Source: Streptomyces olindensis (GTDB lineage: Bacteria; Actinomycetota; Actinomycetes; Streptomycetales; Streptomycetaceae). Taken from it: 64,000 bases of DNA. This document shows positions 19,289-28,424 of the stretch, one piece after another (the first letter of the stretch is position 1; every line of letters begins with the position of its first letter). Both the position numbers and the translations under genes were made by a program. The notes beneath the pieces were generated by a model. It did no database searches. It was not told the DNA's origin and saw nothing but the letters and a program-made list of their open reading frames with translations. The stretch covers positions 1 through 64,000 of the forward strand of contig JJOH01000021.1 in NCBI GenBank assembly GCA_000696115.1. The letters run 5' to 3'.

Positions 19289-20649
19289 CGGGTGCCCGGC
19301 CCGTCGTACTGACGCCGGGCCGAGTCGCTCACCCGGACCAGCAGCGCCACGATCGCCCAGTTGGTGACCACCGACGAGCCGCCCTGCGCCAGGAACGGCA
19401 TCGCCATGCCCGTCAACGGGATCAGCCCGGTCACCCCGCCCGCGATCACGAACACCTGGAGCGCCACGAGTGAGGCGAGCCCGACCGCGAGCAGCCGGCC
19501 GAACGGCTCGCGCAGCGCGAGGCCGGCCCGGTAGCCGCGCTCCACCAGCAGGCCGTAGAGGAGGAAGATGGCGGACAGGCCCGCGAAGCCCAGCTCCTCG
19601 CCCGCCGTGGCCAGGATGAAGTCCGACTTCACAGCGAAGCCGATGAGGACCGAGTGGCCCAGTCCGAGGCCCGTGCCGAGGAGGCCGCCCTCCGCGAAGG
19701 CGAACAGCGACTGGGCGAGCTGGTTCGCGCCCTCGCCCGCCTCGATGGAGGCGAAGGGGTGCAGCCACGTCTCGATCCTGCCGTGCACGTGCGGCTCCAG
19801 CCGGCCGACGGCGACCGCGCCGAGCGCCGCCAGCAGCAGACCGACGGCGATCCAGCCGGTGCGGCCGGTGGCGACGTAGAGGAGGACGACGAACAGGCCG
19901 AAGAAGAGCAGCGAGGTGCCGAGGTCGCGTTCCAGGATCAGGACGCCGACGCTCACCAGCCAGACGGCGACGATCGGGCCGAGGACCCGGCCGGTGGGCA
20001 GCTGGAGCCTCCAGATCCGGCGGCCGGTGTCGGCGAGGGCGTTGCGGTTCGCGGCCAGGTACGCGGCGAAGAACACCGCCAGCAGGACCTTCGCGAACTC
20101 GCCGGGCTGGATGGAGAACCCCGCGACCCGGATCCAGATGCGGGCCCCGTTCACCGCCGGGAACAGGATCGGCAGGGTGAGCAGCACCAGCGCGGCGGCC
20201 ACGCACACGTACGTGTAGCGCTGGAGCACGCGGTGGTCGCGCAGGAGCAGGACGACCAGGATGAACAGCGCCGCGCCCAGCGTCGACCAGACCAGTTGGG
20301 CCGGTGCCGCCCGGTCGCCCGGGGTCTCCAGGTCGAGCCGGTAGATGAGCACCAGACCGAGCCCGTTGAGCAGCACGCCGATCGGGAGGAGGAGGGGGTC
20401 GGCGTGCGGAGCCCGCAGGCGCACCGCCAGATGTGCCAGCAGCGCGAGCACGCCGAGCCCGGCGCCGTAGCCGGCGGCGCCGGGCGGGACGGTGCCGTTC
20501 CGGGCGAGGCCCACGGCGCAGTAGCCGTACACCGACAGCAGGACGGCCAGGACGATGAGGGCGAGTTCGATGCCCCGGCGCCGGGGGAGGCGGCGGACGG
20601 CGGGCGTGGGCGGGTCCGCCGTCGCCACAGTGATTCCGGCCTTGCTCAT
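19285..20649 (-). CDS. rodA: FtsW/RodA/SpoVE family cell-wall polymerase
   Basis: A 454-residue SEDS protein with about ten membrane helices. Conserved segments include NGLGLVLIYRLDLE, IQPGEFAKVLL, ILERDLGTSLLFFG and GVTGLIPLTGMAMPFLAQGGSS near the C-terminus. SEDS proteins polymerise glycan strands from lipid II and work with a class B PBP, exactly the gene coupled downstream. It lacks the neighbours of the division ftsW, so a role in wall growth or sporulation is more likely. Confidence 0.93.
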   Translation of the reverse strand: MSKAGITVATADPPTPAVRRLPRRRGIELALIVLAVLLSVYGYCAVGLARNGTVPPGAAGYGAGLGVLALLAHLAVRLRAPHADPLLLPIGVLLNGLGLVLIYRLDLETPGDRAAPAQLVWSTLGAALFILVVLLLRDHRVLQRYTYVCVAAALVLLTLPILFPAVNGARIWIRVAGFSIQPGEFAKVLLAVFFAAYLAANRNALADTGRRIWRLQLPTGRVLGPIVAVWLVSVGVLILERDLGTSLLFFGLFVVLLYVATGRTGWIAVGLLLAALGAVAVGRLEPHVHGRIETWLHPFASIEAGEGANQLAQSLFAFAEGGLLGTGLGLGHSVLIGFAVKSDFILATAGEELGFAGLSAIFLLYGLLVERGYRAGLALREPFGRLLAVGLASLVALQVFVIAGGVTGLIPLTGMAMPFLAQGGSSVVTNWAIVALLVRVSDSARRQYDGPGTR

Positions 20650-20700
20650 GTCCGGAACCTACCCAAACAGTGCATCTTGTGTGCCTTGGGGGACCGAGTG

Positions 20701-21099
20701 TCAGCACCAGCGTGGCGCGGGACCGATGTTGTCGATGTAGCGGGCGGCGCCCCAGGCCCAGGTGCCGTCCGTCAGGAGGTACCAGAGCGGGTTGCCCTTC
20801 ACGGTCTCGCCGCCGGTCTTGCAGAAGATGCTGACGATGTCGCCCTTGTGGGCGTGCCGGATGATCTGCGAGCCGCGGTTCGGGGCGCTGCGCAGCGCCA
20901 GCGTGTTCGCCGTGACGACGCCCTTGAAGAGGGGCTTCCCGTGGTCGTCGCCGTTGCCGCCGCTGGGGTCGTGGTGGTGGTTGCCGTTGCCGCCGGTCGG
21001 GTCCCAGTCGTCGTGCGCGGCGGCGGCGGGCGTGACGGCGGCCGCGGCGGCGAGGAGTCCGGCGGCGGTGGCTATGGAGAGGCGTGAGCGCAGGGACAT
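20701..21099 (-). CDS. secreted SH3-domain protein
   Basis: A 132-residue exported protein. A signal peptide (first ~28 residues, AAAAAVTPAAAA) is followed by a Gly/Asn/His-rich linker and a bacterial SH3-like domain (about 60-132: TANTLALRSAPNRGSQI, FCKTGG, WYLLTDGTWAW). Such domains bind peptidoglycan or divalent ligands. The ATG at 21099 has GGAGGTCA upstream. Stands alone between the RodA-like and kinase genes. Confidence 0.75.
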   Translation of the reverse strand: MSLRSRLSIATAAGLLAAAAAVTPAAAAHDDWDPTGGNGNHHHDPSGGNGDDHGKPLFKGVVTANTLALRSAPNRGSQIIRHAHKGDIVSIFCKTGGETVKGNPLWYLLTDGTWAWGAARYIDNIGPAPRWC

Positions 21100-21213
21100 G
21101 GGAATGACCTCCATGTGGGGGCGAAGGTGCCGAAGCTGACTAATCGCCACATTAGGAGCGCCCTTCGGTCCCCGCCCGTCACAGTGGGCCATAGGGGAAC
21201 GCACCCCGAGCTG

Positions 21214-22467
21214 TCACTCCGCCGTCAGTTCCAGGGTCGCCACGGCCCCGCCCTCCGGCGCGTTCGCGAACTCCAGCCGCGCCCCCAGCACCTCCGCCTG
21301 CCCCAGCGCGATGGTCAGCCCCAGCCCGTGCCCCCGGGCACCGCCCTCCGTGCGGAACCGCTGCGGCCCGTGCGCCACCAGATACTCCGGAAAGCCGTCC
21401 CCGTGATCCCGGACGGTCACCACCGGCCCGTCCACGGTCAGTACCACCGGACCCCGGCCGTGCTTGTGCGCGTTCGCCACCAGGTTCCCCAGCACCCGCT
21501 CCAGCCGCCGCCGGTCCGTCTCCACGCACACGTCCCGCACGACGACGACCTCCGTGCCGCTCCCCGACGCGCGCACCACCCGCTCGGCCAGCGGACCCAA
21601 CTGCTCGGTGTCCAGCTCCAGCCGCTCCCGCCCGGTGTCCAGCCGGGAGATCTCCAGCAGGTCCTCGGTGAGGGTGCGCAACGCCGCCACCCGGTCCCGC
21701 ACCAGCTCGGTCGGGCGGCCCGGCGGCAGCAGTTCGGCCGCCGCGTGCAGCCCCGTCAGCGGCGTGCGCAGCTCATGGGCGACGTCCGCGGTGAACCGCT
21801 GCTCGGCGAGCAGCTTGCCCTGCAACGACGACGCCATGGAGTCCAGCGCGGCGGCGACCGCTGCCACCTCGTCGTGCGGGCGCGCCGGGTGCTTGGCCCG
21901 CGGGTCCGCACGGGGGTCGTTCACGCGCGCGTCCAGATCGCCCGCGCTGATCCGCCGGGCCACCCGGGCCGTGGTGTGCAGCCGCCGCGTCACCCGCGTC
22001 ACCGCGAACGCGCCCACCAGCAGCGTCGCCCCGATCGCCAGCCCCGACGACCACAGGATCGCCCGGTCCAGGCCCGCGATCGTGCGCGCCTGCTGCGAGT
22101 AGTCGACCGCCACGGCCAGCGCCCGGTCACCGTCAGCGGGCCCCGCCGCCCACATCATGGGGCGCCCCGCGACGTCGGCGACCATCGTGCCGCGGTCCCC
22201 GGCCACCGCCAGCTTCCGCAGCTGCCGCGGCAGCCCCGGCGGATCCACCCCGGCACCCCGCCGGAGCGTCTCCCCGGCCTCGTACCGCTCGGTCGCCTGC
22301 GTCAGCTGCTGCAACGCCTGATCGCGGGCCTGGCCCACGGTCTGGTGGGTCACCTGCACGTGCACCAGGACGCCGAGCAGGGCGGCCAGCGCGCAGCACA
22401 TCACCGTGATGAAGGCGGCGGCCTTCACCGCGAGCGTCCCGGACCACTGGGGGAGCGTGCGTCTCAT
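21214..22467 (-). CDS. sensor histidine kinase
   Basis: A 417-residue membrane kinase. A helix at 15-38 is followed by an extracytoplasmic domain (40-135), a second helix (137-158) and HAMP. The phosphoacceptor box is ADVAHELRTPLTG (His231); N-box NLVANAHKHG and G-box GHGLGLTIA follow. It resembles CseC-like envelope sensors. No response regulator is adjacent; instead the upstream gene, coupled by an ATGA overlap, is a lipoprotein that may modulate sensing. Confidence 0.88.
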   Translation of the reverse strand: MRRTLPQWSGTLAVKAAAFITVMCCALAALLGVLVHVQVTHQTVGQARDQALQQLTQATERYEAGETLRRGAGVDPPGLPRQLRKLAVAGDRGTMVADVAGRPMMWAAGPADGDRALAVAVDYSQQARTIAGLDRAILWSSGLAIGATLLVGAFAVTRVTRRLHTTARVARRISAGDLDARVNDPRADPRAKHPARPHDEVAAVAAALDSMASSLQGKLLAEQRFTADVAHELRTPLTGLHAAAELLPPGRPTELVRDRVAALRTLTEDLLEISRLDTGRERLELDTEQLGPLAERVVRASGSGTEVVVVRDVCVETDRRRLERVLGNLVANAHKHGRGPVVLTVDGPVVTVRDHGDGFPEYLVAHGPQRFRTEGGARGHGLGLTIALGQAEVLGARLEFANAPEGGAVATLELTAE

Positions 22468-23192
22468 CCGGTGCTCGCCGAGGGGGAGGCGGACGGGCGC
22501 GGTGCGTGGGTGCGCGGGCCGGTGCGGAGCATCTCGTCGTGGGTGAGGAGCATGGCCCGCTGGTCCCGGTCCCAGGTCCACTGGAGGCGGTACTCGTAGC
22601 CGGCGACCTCCGACGGCGAGCGGATGACGAGGGAGCGCCCGGCCAGCTCGACCCCGCTGAGCGCGTCCTCCCACGCCATCACCTGCACCAGCCGGTGCTT
22701 CTCGACGGTGTACACGCGCACCGCGGTCGTCCTGCCGGGCAGCAGGCTGAACCCCAGCGTCAGGTCGTCGCGCCCGTCACCGGTCAGGTCCCGGTAGTAC
22801 GGCCTGAGGACCGGACACTTCCCCTGCCCCGGCCCCTTCGCGCAGTCGGCCATCCGCCGCTCCGTGTCCCGGTAGGGCGCCTTCGCGCCGTCGTAGTCGC
22901 CGGGACTGGCGGCGATCTCGGCCCGGACGATCCCCACCGGGTCCACCCGGCGGATGTCGTCTCCGGCGGGCACCTCGACCCCCTTGACCACCTCGGTGTT
23001 CACCTCGCCGATCTCGAAGGCCGGACTGGACGCCGGTGTCAGCTCCGGCCAGAGCCGGGCCGGACCGACCGCCGTCGGGGTCGGCCCGGCGCCCTCCAGA
23101 CCGCCGGCGTCCCCGCAGCCCACGGCGGTCGCCAGCAGCAGGACGACGGCGGCGGCGCGGCGGGCTGCCTTTCCAGCACGGCTGAGGGGCAC
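22464..23192 (-). CDS. lipoprotein coupled to the sensor kinase
   Basis: A 242-residue exported lipoprotein with the lipobox LATAVGC (Cys26). The mature part contains YYRDLTGDGRDDLTLGF, similar to FG-GAP/EF-hand-like repeats, and an all-beta C-terminus. Organisation resembles CseA, the lipoprotein that tunes the CseBC envelope-stress system, but no RR or sigma gene is present. GTG start at 23192. Confidence 0.75.
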   Translation of the reverse strand: MPLSRAGKAARRAAAVVLLLATAVGCGDAGGLEGAGPTPTAVGPARLWPELTPASSPAFEIGEVNTEVVKGVEVPAGDDIRRVDPVGIVRAEIAASPGDYDGAKAPYRDTERRMADCAKGPGQGKCPVLRPYYRDLTGDGRDDLTLGFSLLPGRTTAVRVYTVEKHRLVQVMAWEDALSGVELAGRSLVIRSPSEVAGYEYRLQWTWDRDQRAMLLTHDEMLRTGPRTHAPRPSASPSASTG

Positions 23193-23302
23193 TGCACTCC
23201 TGCGGTTCGAGGGTCATCACGCGGCTCGGGCGCGACCGCCTGCCGCGTACACCTTATTCGCGGGGAAGTCCCATTTGCGCGAGAGGGCGGCCGTGTGCCG
23301 TG

Positions 23303-23806
23303 CTACTCGGTCAGCTCCTCCAGCAGCCGGGCCGTGGACAGACCGGCCCGCAGGTACTCGACGAACAGTTCGTTGTGCAGCGCCCACGGCGAGCGGCGGT
23401 CCCGGATCAGCCGGATCGCCGCGTCGGCGGAGCTGCCCCGGCGGATCAGCGCGTGCGCGACGACGAGGCCGGAGCGGTTGTACCCGTGGTAGCAGCGGAC
23501 GAGGACCCGGCGCCCCTCGTCCAGCGCCTCGCACGCGGCCTCCGCGAGGCGGATCACCCCGGCCAGCTGCGTCCCGTCCAGGGGCCCGTCGGGGATCGGC
23601 CAGACGTGGTGCCGGACGCCGGGGTCGGGGCCGTGTCCCGGCAGCCGGAGCAGCGTCTGCACGAGATCGAACTCGTCCCGTACGACGGCGAACTCCGGAT
23701 GGCCCAGGGCTCCCGTGTACTCGTGGCCGCCCATCCACAGGCCGGGGGCGACCTCGCTCCACGGGCTCTCGGGCGTCGGCACGTCAGGTTTCCTGCGGGT
23801 ACGCAA
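23303..23806 (-). CDS. dual-specificity / tyrosine phosphatase-like protein
   Basis: A 167-residue protein with the CX5R signature of cysteine phosphatases: VRCYHGYNRSG (Cys105, Arg111). A probable general acid Asp73 lies in IPDGP. A DSP-type fold follows from length and spacing. Likely cytosolic; the substrate is unknown. TTG at 23806 was chosen because GGGGAGG lies seven bases upstream; a GTG further in is an alternative. Confidence 0.8.
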   Translation of the reverse strand: MRTRRKPDVPTPESPWSEVAPGLWMGGHEYTGALGHPEFAVVRDEFDLVQTLLRLPGHGPDPGVRHHVWPIPDGPLDGTQLAGVIRLAEAACEALDEGRRVLVRCYHGYNRSGLVVAHALIRRGSSADAAIRLIRDRRSPWALHNELFVEYLRAGLSTARLLEELTE

Positions 23807-23927
23807 CGGAGCCTCCCCACCATCACCGCCCGAAGGGTCCGCCGGGCAGGCCCAACTCCTTCCAAAGGTAGCCGGGTTCTTGCCCCCGCAGCACCCCGCC
23901 TGTTCCCATGGTCGGGGGTGATGGTGC

Positions 23928-24731
23928 ATGGACGGACTGCGCGTCGTGCCGGCCTGGAGGCACGGTCAGGAGCGGCTGTACGTCTGCCTCCCGGACGGCA
24001 GGAACATCGCCTGGTACGACCGTGACGCGGCCCGGGTGAACCTGCTCGGCGAGGACCGCGAGGACGAGGTGCTCCGGGCTCTCGGGCCCTTCATCACCGG
24101 CCCCGTGACGGTCGGGCCACCCCCCGTGCCGACCCCCGCCGAACTCGCCCGTCTGGCCCTCCACCCCGACGACGACCTGGCCCCCAACCGCCCGGGCGAG
24201 GCCCTCCTCGTCGCCCTCGACCGCGACCCGGGCCCCGCGCGGCGGCTGCGCGCCGACCCGCGCCGCCGGGCCCTGGAGGCCGAGCAGACGGTCGGCGACG
24301 CCCTGGACCGCCTGGACGGTGCGGGCTGGCACACCCTGCACTCCGTCCCGCTCCCCGGCGGCGACCGCGTCCACCACCTGCTGATCGGCCCCGGCGGGCT
24401 GTTCGCCCTGCACACGCTGTACGCGCGCAAGCAGCGGGTGACGGTCGCCGACCCCCTGGTCACCCTGGGCCGCCGCGACCCGTACCCCCTGCTCCGCCGC
24501 GTCCGCTCCGACGCCGCCCGCGCCTCCTACGCCCTGACCGCGGAGGTCCGCCCCGTACTCGCCCTGGTCGGCCCGGCGAAACTCTCCCTCCCGTCCCCGC
24601 CCCGCGAGGTCCGCGTCCTGACCGACACGGACCTGGAGCCCCTGTCCCGCCAGGGCGGCGTCCTGAAACCGGCGGACGTCGAGTCCCTGCACGCGATGGC
24701 CCGTGACCGGAACACGTGGGCGCGGGTGTGA
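23928..24731 (+). CDS. NERD domain protein
   Basis: A 267-residue protein with a nuclease-related (NERD) domain in the second half: VGDALDRLDGAGWHTLHSVPL, then HHLLIGPGGLFALHT. NERD domains share a restriction-endonuclease-like fold and are often linked to DNA processing. The N-terminal half is unassigned, Pro/Arg-rich and without membrane segments. Starts with ATG at 23928, divergent from the phosphatase with about 120 bases between. Confidence 0.75.
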   Translation: MDGLRVVPAWRHGQERLYVCLPDGRNIAWYDRDAARVNLLGEDREDEVLRALGPFITGPVTVGPPPVPTPAELARLALHPDDDLAPNRPGEALLVALDRDPGPARRLRADPRRRALEAEQTVGDALDRLDGAGWHTLHSVPLPGGDRVHHLLIGPGGLFALHTLYARKQRVTVADPLVTLGRRDPYPLLRRVRSDAARASYALTAEVRPVLALVGPAKLSLPSPPREVRVLTDTDLEPLSRQGGVLKPADVESLHAMARDRNTWARV

Positions 24732-25729
24732 TGGCGGGGGTGGGCGTATACGGGCGTCTGGAGGATCCGGGCCCGGGGGTGCGGGCGCGGCATGGGCGAT
24801 CCGGCCTGGGGTGTGCGGGCCGCTGCCCGGGTGGCCTGCCCTGTCCGGTCGTCGCCCGGGTGACCGACCCGGGTTGCGCGGGCGCCGCCTGGGCGATGCG
24901 GCCCCGGGGTGCGGGGGCCGCTTGGGTGATGCGGCCCCGGGGTGCGGGGATCGCCTGTGTGATACGGCCTGGGTTGGGCGGACGCCGCCCGGATGACCGG
25001 CCTGGGGTGTGCGGGCCGCTGCCCGGGTGGCCTGCCCTGTCCGGTCGTCGCCCGGGTGACCGACCCGGGTTGCGCGGGCGCCGCTTGGGTGATGCGGCCC
25101 CGGAGGTGCGGGGATCGCCTGGGTGATACGGCCTGGGTTGGGCGGACGCCGCCCGGGTGACCCACCCTGTCCGGACGCCGCCTGGGTACTCCCTGTCCGT
25201 CCGGCGCGCGGGGCCCTCTGTCCGTCCGGGGCGCGGGGCCCCGATCGGCTGCCGCCCGGGTGACCCACCTCGGTCGGGCTGCCGCCCCGGGGGCCCGTTT
25301 CTCGGCCGGGCCGCCGCCCCCCCATGACCCGCCCTGTCCGGTCGGCGCCCGGCCGACCCGCCCGTTTCGGTCGGCGCCCGGGTGCCCCCTGTACGGCCCG
25401 CCCGGGTGCCCCCTGTCCGGTTGTCGCCCGGGGGCCGCCTCGGTCGGGCTGCCGCCTCCAGGACCCTCCTCGGTCGGGGGGCTGCCTGGTGGACCACCTC
25501 AGTTGGGCTGCCGCCTCCAGGACCCTCCTCGGTCGGGCCGCTGCCCGGTGGACCACCTCAGTCGGGCTGCCGCCCCCACGACCTGTCCCGGTCGGACAGC
25601 CGCCCGGGGAATCGTCTCGGTCGGGCCGCCCCCCGGGTGCCCCGCCTCGGCCGGTCCGCCCGCCTGCGGCGCCCGCTCGGTCGGGCCCCGCCCCCTGGCC
25701 CGCCCGGGCCCGGAACCCCCCGCCCCGGA
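24732..25729. repeat. 1-kb GC-rich tandem-repeat region, no gene
   Basis: Direct duplications fill this gap. A 196-base unit occurs at 24801-24996 and again at 24997 to about 25192, with few differences. A second, 59-base unit occurs about two and a half times from 25441. Long reading frames on the minus strand are Pro/Arg/Gly low-complexity shadows. I see no protein family or RNA; it looks like repeat expansion between the NERD and LigD genes. Confidence 0.75.
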
Positions 25730-26611
25730 CTACGGCAACCGCCCCGCCCGCCCCCGGTCCAGCAGGGGAGCGAGCAGGTCGCCGTAGTCCTGCACCCGGG
25801 GTGCGATGTCCCGGGCGTGGAAGTCCAGGCGGCCGGGGGCGCCGCACTCCTCGACCTCCTCCCAGGTCACGGGGGCCGAGACGGTCGGCTCGGGGCGGGC
25901 CCGCAGTGTGTAGGGGGTCGCCGTGGTCTTGCGGGCGGCGTTCTGGCTCCAGTCGACGAAGACCTTCCCGGGGCGCAGGCTCCTGGTCATCCGGTGCAGT
26001 GCCAGCCGGGGCATGGCCTTCTCCGCCTCGACGGCCAGTTCCTTCGCGTACTCGGACACCTGCTCGGAGGACGCCCCGCGCACCGCGGTGAGCAGATGCA
26101 GGCCCTTCGAGCCGGAGGTCTTGGCGTAGGCCTCGATGCCGTCCGCCGCCAGCCGCTCCCGCAGCCACAACGCGACCTCGCAGCACTGCACGATGCTCGC
26201 GGGCGCCCCGGGATCCAGGTCGAAGACGATCCGGTCGGCCTCCTCCGGCGTGTCCACCAGCCACTGGTGGGTGTGGAACTCGGTGACGAGGTTGGCCGCC
26301 CACATCAGGCTCGGCAGATCCTGCACCAGCACCATCCGCGACGGCCCCTCCACCCGCGGCACCTCGGCGGTGGTGACCCACTCGGGCGTACCCGGCGGCA
26401 CGTTCTTCGTGAAGAACACCTGCCCGTCGGGCCCGTCCGGATACCGCAGGAAGGACACCGCCCGGTCGCGCAGATGCGGCAGCAGGACCTCGGCGACGGT
26501 CGCGTAGTAGTGCAGCACCTCGCCCTTGGTGAAGCCGGTGGCGGGATACAGCACCTTCTCCAGATTGCTGAGCGGGAGCCGTCGCCCCTCCACCTCTGTG
26601 ATAGGCGCCAT
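25730..26611 (-). CDS. ligD: LigD-like polymerase/primase for NHEJ
   Basis: A 293-residue stand-alone polymerase of the LigD primase-polymerase family that fills ends during non-homologous end joining. Catalytic features: FDLDP (Asp131, Asp133), SGSKGLH (166-172), and the third Asp region FVDWSQN. It lacks nuclease and ligase modules, so another protein must ligate. Divergent from ku, with which it surely works. ATG start at 26611. Confidence 0.92.
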   Translation of the reverse strand: MAPITEVEGRRLPLSNLEKVLYPATGFTKGEVLHYYATVAEVLLPHLRDRAVSFLRYPDGPDGQVFFTKNVPPGTPEWVTTAEVPRVEGPSRMVLVQDLPSLMWAANLVTEFHTHQWLVDTPEEADRIVFDLDPGAPASIVQCCEVALWLRERLAADGIEAYAKTSGSKGLHLLTAVRGASSEQVSEYAKELAVEAEKAMPRLALHRMTRSLRPGKVFVDWSQNAARKTTATPYTLRARPEPTVSAPVTWEEVEECGAPGRLDFHARDIAPRVQDYGDLLAPLLDRGRAGRLP

Positions 26612-26674
26612 ACGATAAGAATCCCACGCAAACCATGACGAACACTCCCGAGCGTGACCGGAAGGGTGCTGCAC

Positions 26675-27721
26675 GTGAGATCCATATGGAACGGCGCCAT
26701 CTCGTTCGGCCTGGTCAGCATTCCGATCAAGCTGGTGAACGCCACCGAGAGCCACTCGATCTCCTTCCGCCAGATCCACACCGAGGACGGCGGCCGCATC
26801 CGCTACCGCAAGTTCTGCGAGCTGGAGGACCGCGAGGTCACCCAGGGAGAGATCGGCAAGGGCTACGAGGACGCGGACGGCACGATCATCCCGATCACCG
26901 ACGAGGACCTGTCCAGCCTCCCGATCCCCACGGCCAAGACCATCGAGATCGTCGCCTTCGTGCCGGCCGACCGGATCGACCCGCTCCAGATGGACGCCGC
27001 GTACTACCTCCAGGCGAGCGGCGCCCCCGCGGCGAAGCCGTACACCCTGCTGCGCGAGGCGCTCAAGCGCAGCAACAAGGTGGCGATCGCCAAGTTCGCC
27101 CTGCGCGGCCGTGAGCGGCTGGGCATGCTCCGGGTGGTCGGCGACGCGATCGCGATGCACGGCCTGCTCTGGCCGGACGAGGTCCGCGCCCCCGAGGGCG
27201 TGGCCCCCGACACGAACGTCACGGTCCGCGACAAGGAACTGGACCTGGCCGACGCGCTGATGGACACCCTGGGTGAGGTCGACCTGGAGGACCTGCACGA
27301 CGAGTACCGCGAGGCCGTGGAGGAGGTCATCGCCGCGAAGGCCGCCGGCGAGACCCCGCCGCAGGCCCCCGAGCCCGCGGCCGGCGGCAAGGTCCTGGAC
27401 CTGATGGCGGCCCTGGAGAACAGCGTCCGCGCGGCCCGCGAGTCCCGCGGCGAGGAGGCCGGGGACCACGCCGAGGTCCAGTCGCTGCCGCAGCGCAAGA
27501 CGTCCCGCGCGGCCCCCAAGCAGACCGGCGGCAAGAAGTCGACGTCCACGGCGAAGAAGACGGCGGCCAAGAAGACCACGGCGGCGAAGAAGACGACGGC
27601 CAAGTCCGCGCAGGGGCAGAAGAAGACGGCCGCGAAGAGCACCGCGAAGAGCACCGCGAAGAAGACGACGGCGAAGAAGACGACGGCGAAGAAGTCGACC
27701 CCCCGCAAGCGCTCGGCCTGA
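26675..27721 (+). CDS. ku: Ku DNA end-binding protein
   Basis: A 348-residue homodimeric Ku that threads onto DNA double-strand ends. The beta-barrel core begins IWNGAISFGLVSIPIKLVNAT and continues to about residue 255. The last ~80 residues are a low-complexity Lys/Ala/Thr tail (KKTTAKK-type repeats), typical for extended actinobacterial Ku and likely a DNA-binding extension. GTG at 26675 lies behind GGAAGG. Divergent from ligD. Confidence 0.95.
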   Translation: MRSIWNGAISFGLVSIPIKLVNATESHSISFRQIHTEDGGRIRYRKFCELEDREVTQGEIGKGYEDADGTIIPITDEDLSSLPIPTAKTIEIVAFVPADRIDPLQMDAAYYLQASGAPAAKPYTLLREALKRSNKVAIAKFALRGRERLGMLRVVGDAIAMHGLLWPDEVRAPEGVAPDTNVTVRDKELDLADALMDTLGEVDLEDLHDEYREAVEEVIAAKAAGETPPQAPEPAAGGKVLDLMAALENSVRAARESRGEEAGDHAEVQSLPQRKTSRAAPKQTGGKKSTSTAKKTAAKKTTAAKKTTAKSAQGQKKTAAKSTAKSTAKKTTAKKTTAKKSTPRKRSA

Positions 27722-27784
27722 CCCGCGGAGGGCTCGGGGTGGGGGACCTGCGGAGGGCCTCGTGGGTCCTCGTGGGAGGCGGAC

Positions 27785-28354
27785 TCAGTGATGTTCGGAG
27801 ACGAGCACCGCGCGCGTGCCCGGCTCCAGCGCCTGGAAGACGTGCGGGACGTCGGCCGGATAGCAGATGTAGTCGCCGGGGTGGAGCTCCATCGGCTCAT
27901 CGGCGACGCCCACCAGAGCCCGGCCCGTGCTGATCACGACGTGCTCCACGACGCCCGGCAGGTGCGGCGCGGAAGAGCGCCCCGCTCCCGGCTCGGCGGT
28001 CACGCCGTACACGTCCCGCCGCGCCCCGGGCGGGGAGGCGGCGAGGAGGGTCGCACGGTAGTCGCTCTGCTCGGAGCCGACCGCGGGCCCCTGCCCGGCC
28101 CGGATGACCTGCACCTGCGGCCGGGGAGCCGCGAGCAGCCGGGCGAAGGGGATCTCCAGCGCCACGCAGAGCGCCCACAGCGTCTCCAGGCTGGGGTTCC
28201 CGGTGCCGGACTCCAGCTGGGACAGCGTGGACTTGGCGAGCCCGGCCCGCCGGGCGACCTCGGTGAGGGAGAGCCCGGACCGCACGCGCTCCGCTCGCAG
28301 GGACGTGGCGATCATCTCGATCGGGGGCTTGGGGGAGGGGTCGGTGTCGGACAC
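27785..28354 (-). CDS. XRE-cupin transcriptional regulator
   Basis: A 189-residue regulator: HTH_XRE at about 17-72 (LRAERVRSGLSLTEVARRAGL, then LSQLESGTGNPS), C-terminal cupin at 110-185 (GVVEHVVISTG, HPGDYICYPADVPH). Such proteins often control amino-acid exporters. It is divergent from azlCD with 70 bases between, so it probably regulates that exporter in response to an amino acid or metabolite. Confidence 0.88.
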   Translation of the reverse strand: MSDTDPSPKPPIEMIATSLRAERVRSGLSLTEVARRAGLAKSTLSQLESGTGNPSLETLWALCVALEIPFARLLAAPRPQVQVIRAGQGPAVGSEQSDYRATLLAASPPGARRDVYGVTAEPGAGRSSAPHLPGVVEHVVISTGRALVGVADEPMELHPGDYICYPADVPHVFQALEPGTRAVLVSEHH

Positions 28355-28424
28355 AGCGCGTTCGCTCCAGTGGTCGGATCGTTCGCCTTGACGAACAGGA
28401 CGTCAGGCGTTCAGTGTAAACAAC

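Noticed and set aside
19285..20649. Division-specific ftsW
   Set aside because: No division/cell-wall cluster genes nearby; the coupling to a PbpA-type PBP favours the RodA-like group.
24732..25729. CRISPR array
   Set aside because: Repeats are long, directly adjacent and without unique spacers of constant size; no cas genes.
23823..26645. 940-codon minus-strand reading frame
   Set aside because: Low-complexity Pro/Arg/Gly translation across repeats, overlapping a NERD gene and LigD; a GC artefact.
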